Part shown: positions 58,750 through 64,000 of the stretch, piece after piece
Numbering within the stretch: the stretch's first letter is position 1
How the letters are laid out: every line of letters begins with the position of its first letter
NCBI GenBank assembly: GCA_963576725.1
Contig: OY755242.1
Location: 3,939,093 to 4,003,092 of the forward strand
Length of the DNA stretch: 64,000 bases
Source of the DNA: Azorinus chamasolen
Lineage: Eukaryota; Mollusca; Bivalvia; Cardiida; Solecurtidae
Reading direction: 5' to 3'
The notes under the pieces: model-generated
Database searches by the model: none
Told to the model about the DNA's origin: nothing
The model's input: the letters and a program-made list of their open reading frames with translations, nothing else
Translations under genes and position numbers: made by a program

Positions 58750-59325
58750 ATGAGTAGTGTTGAACGTTCAGTTACTCCTCATGAACATACTCAATAAATC
58801 AGTTCTGAAAGTCGGAGATCATTTGAAAGCAATGACAATTCGAAGGCAAAGACAGCGATGCAAAAGGAGCAAATTGCAGACTTTTTTTTTTAGTTAATGA
58901 GCAGTTATGAAAAGTGCAACACTATTCACGCCCTTTGCACTGGCTTGAGCGGTATTCAATTTTCAAAACTAATAACATCATAACTAATGATACCGAAGGA
59001 CCAGAAAATATAATAACACTGAGAAAGAAGAACGGGCGACTTTTTACGGCCACCAAATAATCATTTAACACCTACTGTTGTGATAAACATCAGTTTTGAC
59101 AGTGGGAGATCCTTCGAAATCGAAATTAAGCATGAAATGCAACAAAAGAAAACTCGGTTTTATCAGTTCTGTTCTTGAACAATTATTACAAGTGCAACAC
59201 TACTCGCGCCCCTAGCATCGGTTTGAGCGATATTCAGTTTTCAAATCTAATAACATCGAAACTTATTATCTCAAGTCTGCAATTTTCTGATTTTGCTTTC
59301 GTAGGATAACCTACTTTTAGAATGT
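58750..59325. mobile_element. Nested cluster of CTGAA-family MITEs
   Basis: At least two copies and pieces repeat the blocks GAGATCMTTYGAAAKC, CARATTGCAGACTY, AGTGCAACACTACTCRCGCCC, TTGAGCGGTATTCAATTTTC and GGACCAGAAAATATAATAAC. They adjoin the broken end of Naiad copy F, as the same family does in copy B. Confidence 0.6.
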
Positions 59326-59344
59326 TACCATAAACACCATGGTC

Positions 59345-60455
59345 ATATCGTATATTTTGGACAAAATTTTATCATTTGTAATTGAAAGATTCAAATCTAA
59401 AAATGAAGCTATAATGTCAGATTGATTCGCTTTGTTTAAAGACAGTTCTTTTGGGTAAATTGAAGAAATCATAGTTTCAAAATAAGGATTATCTAAATTC
59501 AAAATATCGTCTAAATACCTTGACGTTTTATTAAAAGCATTAACAATATCGGTCTGTGTATCAGGTTTTAAGCTAAGCATAAAATCCCCCTCATAGCAAT
59601 ACAAAAACAAATCTGCAACAAGAGGGGCACAATTTGTACCCATGGGTATATAAACAACTTGACGACATATGGTACCCCCATGATGCACACACATATTATC
59701 TAAAAGAAAGGTAAGAGATCTACAAACATCAAGGCAAGTCCACATTGTGTAATGTTCAACTTCTGAATTCGAAAAGAATGAACGTTGAACATTACAAGCA
59801 ATGAACATTTTGTTTTCTCTGGCAAATGTTTTTTGCTATTAATTTAATCAGTTTATCCTTTATAAGATGGTGAGGTAGAGTAGTATAGAGTGTAGAGAGA
59901 TCATAAGAGCTCAGTAATGAAATGTTATACTGTTCATTTTCAAGTTTCGTTAAAACATCATTTGAATTTTTTATGGACCAAAAAACATTAATACCAGAAT
60001 TTGCATATATTTTATCACAGTAACGTTTTACATGTTCTTTGATCGTAGTAAGACAGGACGTCAAAAGTATAGATAATTTAGTAGTGGTACAACAGCTAGA
60101 GTTGGCAATAAAACGCGCCTTATAAGGGTTTTATGTAATTTCGGAATCCAGTAGAAAGTTTATGTTGTTTTATGTTAGGACCAGACTTAAAAGTATTGCA
60201 CATTTTTACATGTTCCGAGACTATATCTTTTTCAGGTGTTTGAACTGTTATATAAGTTTTTGAATCAGTTAGCTCCTTCTTTAAAACATCAACATAATAC
60301 AATCTTCAAATAATGATAACATTATTTGATGCCTTGTCAGCAGGAACAAGACCATAATTTGAATGAAAATTAGATATGTTTTTCTTCAAATAACGAAATG
60401 TAACTCTAGGTCGAGGTGGTAAAAGATGGTAATTTAATTTGTAAAAAGTAAAGTT
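59345..60455 (-). pseudogene. Naiad copy F: RT domain with the recoded TGA
   Basis: Minus strand: FYKLNYHLLPPRPRVTFRYL, ISNFHSNYGLVPADKASNNV, III-TGA-RLYYVDVLKKELTD (TGA 60,308-60,306), SEHVKMCNTFKSGPNIKQHK, a short deletion before the WIPKLHK block (frameshift near 60,140), TSCLTTIKEHVKRYCDKIYA, LSSYDLSTLYTTLPHHLIKD, FIACNVQRSFFSNSEVEHYT, IPMGTNCAPLVADLFLYCYE and RYLDDILNLDNPYF (about 59,520). It breaks off at SKIYD (about 59,350) into a MITE cluster. Closest to copies B and C. Confidence 0.85.
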
Positions 60456-60825
60456 GATTTATATAAATCCCGTAAGATGGGGCACGGGGAGCATCTCCGT
60501 CAAGATGAGGGAAATTTGCAATATTAGAATTAAAACCATCTCTGTTGTTACATAGTTCAGAGGAAATCATTCCATTGTCAATTTTGATCTAGATCAAGAA
60601 AAACTGCCTACGTATCGGAAGGGCTAGCTTTATTCATTTTGAGTTATTTTGGGTAAATTGCAGGAATGAGAACATCGACGAAAGTGTTCTCTAAGTTAAA
60701 AATATTATCAAAATATCGAGAAATTTCATTGAAGGCTTTTATAACATGTTATTGTGATTTTGAATTCAAACGTAACACAAAATCTCTCTCATAGCAGTAC
60801 ATATCTAATTCGAGAACCTACATGT
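60456..60825 (-). pseudogene. Naiad fragment G joined head to tail with copy F
   Basis: Minus strand: YCYERDFVLRLNSKSQ, AFNEISRYFDNIFNLENTF (YLDD box decayed to YFDN), IPAIYPK, KMNKASPSDT and PHLDGDAPRAPSYGIYIN, which runs straight into FYKLNYH of copy F. A 3'-truncated piece of another subfamily lies upstream of F in the same orientation. Confidence 0.65.
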
Positions 60826-60829
60826 ATTA

Positions 60830-61932
60830 TGATAGTTTGAGGATACATTACACAAAAGACATTTCTTGTTATATGTACATAGTGAATATCACTTTTAGCG
60901 CAATTTATGGCATTTATTAACTAGTTATTAAACATTCTAGCAAGGTCATAAATGAATTGCTTACCCTGTTACAACTGCCAAGCGATATTTGGTACATGCA
61001 AAATACAGTCATATATAGATAATATTTGTAGTAAAGATTGCTGTTTCAGTGCATATTATCAAATGTGAAGTTCTGTCCAATGTTTTAATATATACGACAC
61101 ATTTCACTGAAAGAACACTTTATGTAAAACATGCCATTTCAATACACGTTGTCAAGAACACCATTTGGATATGTAGGTTACTATAAATCTAGTCCACACA
61201 TGTATACTCTAAATGGTGGTATCGAGCTGCTTTCGGTTTGACGATATCCCCTATATACGGCAACAACCACAAATATAGCATGTCGTGTGAATGACTAACC
61301 TTCCATTTCAAGTTTTATTTCCATTAGAATATTATATATTGCAATACTTCTTAGTGATGTTTTAAAAGTTTGAAGCGGTTGCTCGTAGCTTCTTAAAGAA
61401 AATCATTGCGTTTCGTAATGGTGTCCGTTACTCCGACATTGCACTGAAATACATTGGCTACAAATACACGACCCTGTTCATCTGTGTCCATATATTATAC
61501 AAATGCAATAACCTGGCTTCAGACACAGATGGCTGCTTAACCCATTACCTCATATGCTATTTTTAGATACAACCTTTTTGAATAAATCTACCGAATAGGA
61601 GCATTAACAAGAGAAAAGAAAACTTGTAGAATTATGTAATTTGAAACAATTGTGATAAATAGAACATTTGCTGCTTTAGGAGCAAATGCTCTATTTATCA
61701 CAATGGTTTCACAAAGTGACTTTTACAGAGTCGTCAAAGGTCGTCAATATGAGGGAATGGGTTAATGCAGAACGGAAGTAATGCAGAAAACGTAATGCGA
61801 CTTTCTGCAATAAGCTTCCAGCTGTTTAATACCCAGCACTATAAATCATTTGAGTAGTTTTTGTAAAAAGGGCTGACAGTATATTAAATATGACTTGGGT
61901 GCATTTACAAATAAAGTAGTTTTCATTTTCAG
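60830..61932. repeat. Intron block shared with unit A, with a local hairpin
   Basis: 60,830-61,530 aligns with 32,290-33,200. The last 150 bp before the exon align with 34,190-34,366. A 24-nt inverted repeat with an 8-nt loop lies at 61,649-61,704. Confidence 0.6.
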
Positions 61933-62459
61933 AACTAGAGAGCAGGACTGGTTTCCATGCAATGAGTATTGATCCTGATATTCGCGTCGGCTATCCAGTC
62001 AGATTCACAGACATCCTCATGAATGTTGGCGGACGGTATAGCCCTACCACGGGACTGTTCACTGCTGCTACCAATGGAACCTATTTCTTTTCTGTCAACA
62101 TATGCATGTATAATCAGAAATGGTTCCAAGTAAAAATCGAAGCGGCCGGTTTGATGATCGCTACTGTATCCGCAATAGGCCATGATGGTGTTTGTTTGTC
62201 AGGGACCGGTCTAGCTGTTATGACTGCTGGACAGATTGCGAAAGTGACATGCACCAAATACGACGCAGGAGCCTTATTCGAGGACAATCGTAGACGCTCA
62301 AGCTTCTCAGGGACGCTCTTATACCCAGACCAGGGCACATATCTGAATTATACCCTACCCACCTCCTCTGTGGGACCTGTTGACAAGCGCCATCCTCTAC
62401 TGTTCACTGCACCACTGTGGGCTTATATCCTGATTTTGAAAAATAAAACCATTGCATAA
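61933..62459 (+). CDS. C1q-domain protein 2, exon 3 (C1q head and hydrophobic tail)
   Basis: From the acceptor TTTTCAG, phase 1: ELESRTGFHAMSIDPDIRVG, YPVRFTDILMNVGGRYSPTT, GLFTAATNGTYFFSVNI, ending SSFSGTLLYPDQ and a tail YLNYTLPTSSVGPVDKRHPL followed by LFTAPLWAYILIL and KNKTIA. About 60 percent of residues match gene 1 by eye. Differences cluster in the middle strands (KWFQVKIEAAGLMIATVSAI against RWFKVHIEADDMIIATLPAI), while the three head Cys, sequons NGT and NYT, and hydrophobic tail are kept. ATTAAA at 62,526-62,531 is the likely poly(A) signal. Secreted or surface-anchored innate recognition protein; ligand unknown. Confidence 0.88.
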
Positions 62460-62599
62460 ATGAAATGCGATTAAGTATATACATATTAAAAGCTGCTTCT
62501 GGTGTTTCAACTCTGTCGTGTCTTTATTAAAGAAAACAATAGATAAGGATACTCTTTTTCTGTAAAATGTTATTACTTTGACCTATGCCCTCAAAGACA

Positions 62600-63467
62600 A
62601 CTTGACCGAACCTCTTGAATATATCTACTGGAAAAGAGCATTTATTAGAGAAAAGGAAAACTTTAGAACTGTGTAGTTCTAAAACGAGTGTGATGAATAG
62701 AGCATTTAACTTTACAGAAGAGTCAAAAGGTGTATGTATGAGAGAATGATTTAACAAATGTAGTGTGTGTTTCTTTCAAAAAAGTGTAAAGGCATCAACA
62801 CATGTATGGTTTTTTCATTTGTGGAAATCAGAGATAGAGCAAACAGTTTTCAGGGTTTTTAAATAGCTTCTGAATTTATTAGCTTGTGTGCCCGATATTT
62901 TTACACATTTGATCGGCATTGAATCCATAACTTATTAGAAGTGTGCGTAAGGGAAATAACTCAATCGATTACCGTTACAATATTAAACAGAATAACGACC
63001 CTTTGTTGTCACACGCCACAAGCTAATAAATAATTAAATGCCACATGTGTGTTTACTATGCAAATAATTTGGGTCTCTATGAGACGCCGAGTAACTCGGC
63101 GTCTCAATAGCCAGTAACTCGGCGTCTCAACAGGATCCATACTGTTTTGTTACTGTGATACAAAGATGAACAAAAATGAAACAAATGTTATATCGTAGCA
63201 GGCGACGAAGTTTGCAGACGATAAAATAAATGTTGCAGTTAAAGCGCTAAATAAAAGAGCAGTGTAAATGCATACGTGTCCTGTGAGCATAATTATAATC
63301 TGAAATCTCTCTTTTTAAACATGTGCATTATCGCAAGTCGAATGGTTCTGTTAAATTGAACAGTTTGCATTACTCTGGTTAATATATTTCTTTTTTCTAG
63401 ATAAAACTCTGACAGACACTTGCCAAACGGCCTTATTCTCGATGCAAGTGGCTCTCCTTTTTACATC
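62600..63467. repeat. Downstream flank of unit B
   Basis: 62,610-62,800 matches 40,440-40,700 and 63,255-63,467 matches 41,560-41,870. A GAGACGCCGAGTAACTCGGC hairpin with a second GTAACTCGGCGTCTCA copy lies at 63,081-63,130, a common bivalve short repeat. No gene. Confidence 0.6.
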
Positions 63468-63648
63468 AGGGTCCATGCTTATAAAACTTTTAGCTGAGTC
63501 TGATTTCGTTCTCAGGTTTTTGATTGGTCAGATTTGAGCCTCTGGCTCAAATCTGACCAATCAAAAGCTTGAGAACTCAAATCTGACCAATCAAAAGATT
63601 GAGAACGAAACTCAGACTCAACTAAAAGCTTTATAAGCATGGACCCTG
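63467..63648. mobile_element. Foldback element with about 72-bp arms, unit B only
   Basis: CAGGGTCCATGC at 63,467 and GCATGGACCCTG ending 63,648 are the tips of an imperfect palindrome centred near 63,542. The right arm has an internal duplication of GAACTCAAATCTGACCAATC. Unit A (41,855-41,915) lacks it. No target duplication of more than 2-3 bp is obvious. Confidence 0.7.
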
Positions 63649-64000
63649 GCAATCTACTGTCTAACATTGTCCCTTTGTGAACTTTCACATTTGGATCTGC
63701 AACAATTTTGACTACTTCCGATTCGAGCAAACGTTTGCGAAACCATTGATAAAGTGACAAACAACTCGGGTCTTGATCACAGAGTTAACCGGAGTCTCAT
63801 CTGAATCGAAACTAATTGAAAGATCTGGTCGTGGTTTTGAAAATAATGCAAGATAAATCAATGGTGATAACTGAGGTCGATGACATCTTCCACTGACAAA
63901 CGTTTGCACAGCTGAATAAAGGCTAAAAGCATGGCAAACAAAATGTGTGTTTTCTTTGACAAATTGTCTTGTCTGATTTAAGCAAGGAACAGTAAATCAA

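Larger units (their letters stand above)
50015..61932 (+). other. Intron 2 of C1q gene 2 (11.9 kb)
   Basis: Colinear pieces of unit A are separated by a CTGAA-family MITE (50,222-50,335), a LINE relic (52.5-53.3 kb), a satellite array (54.2-55.1 kb), a Naiad 3' end (55.56-55.86 kb) and minus-strand Naiads G and F (59.3-60.8 kb). 50.4-52.1 kb and 53.3-54.0 kb show nothing recognisable. Confidence 0.7.

Overview
The window looks like bivalve mollusc nuclear DNA, probably from a heterodont clam or mussel. It is AT-rich, intron-bearing and dominated by decayed transposable elements. The only host genes I can support are two tandem, same-strand genes for secreted C1q-domain proteins, a family strongly expanded in bivalves.

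Layout. 1-545 is the tail of a duplicated unit that continues left of the window. 0.7-18.7 kb is a mobile-element graveyard: LINE remnants, Penelope-like copies A, B and C, GGN/GCN microsatellites, a DDE transposase and a mariner relic. Unit A (about 18.9-42.5 kb) holds C1q gene 1: exons at 19,078-19,192, 19,268-19,315 and 34,367-34,890, with a 15-kb second intron full of nested retroelements. Its downstream flank holds a 3.8-kb element with inverted-repeat arms (35.2-39.05 kb). 42.6-49.6 kb is a spacer with tandem-repeat arrays. Unit B (about 49.6-63.8 kb) holds C1q gene 2: exons at 49,793-49,901, 49,967-50,014 and 61,933-62,459. The units share promoter-proximal sequence, exon phases, intron blocks and poly(A) signal, so they arose by segmental duplication and then gained different insertions.

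The most interesting system is a family of Penelope-like retroelements with permuted domain order: GIY-YIG endonuclease first, then a UxC/CxC linker, then reverse transcriptase. This is the Naiad arrangement. Three in-frame TGA codons recur in independent copies, at an endonuclease Cys, at the first Cys of the CxC motif, and in the RT after VII[I/V]. The copies with intact 3' ends carry a near-textbook SECIS element (ATGA, 12-bp helix, AAA, small apical stem, GA) starting inside the TAG stop codon. Two diverged subfamilies preserve the fold with compensatory changes. The elements therefore encode, or descend from, a multi-selenocysteine protein. Further downstream the 3'UTR has a stem-loop whose loop stays palindromic in every subfamily while its sequence changes, which suggests RNA dimerisation.

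How the parts relate: the C1q genes are the host payload. The Naiad copies, MITEs and satellites fill their introns and flanks, and Naiads insert into each other and into tandem repeats. No rRNA gene, convincing tRNA gene or CRISPR array was seen.
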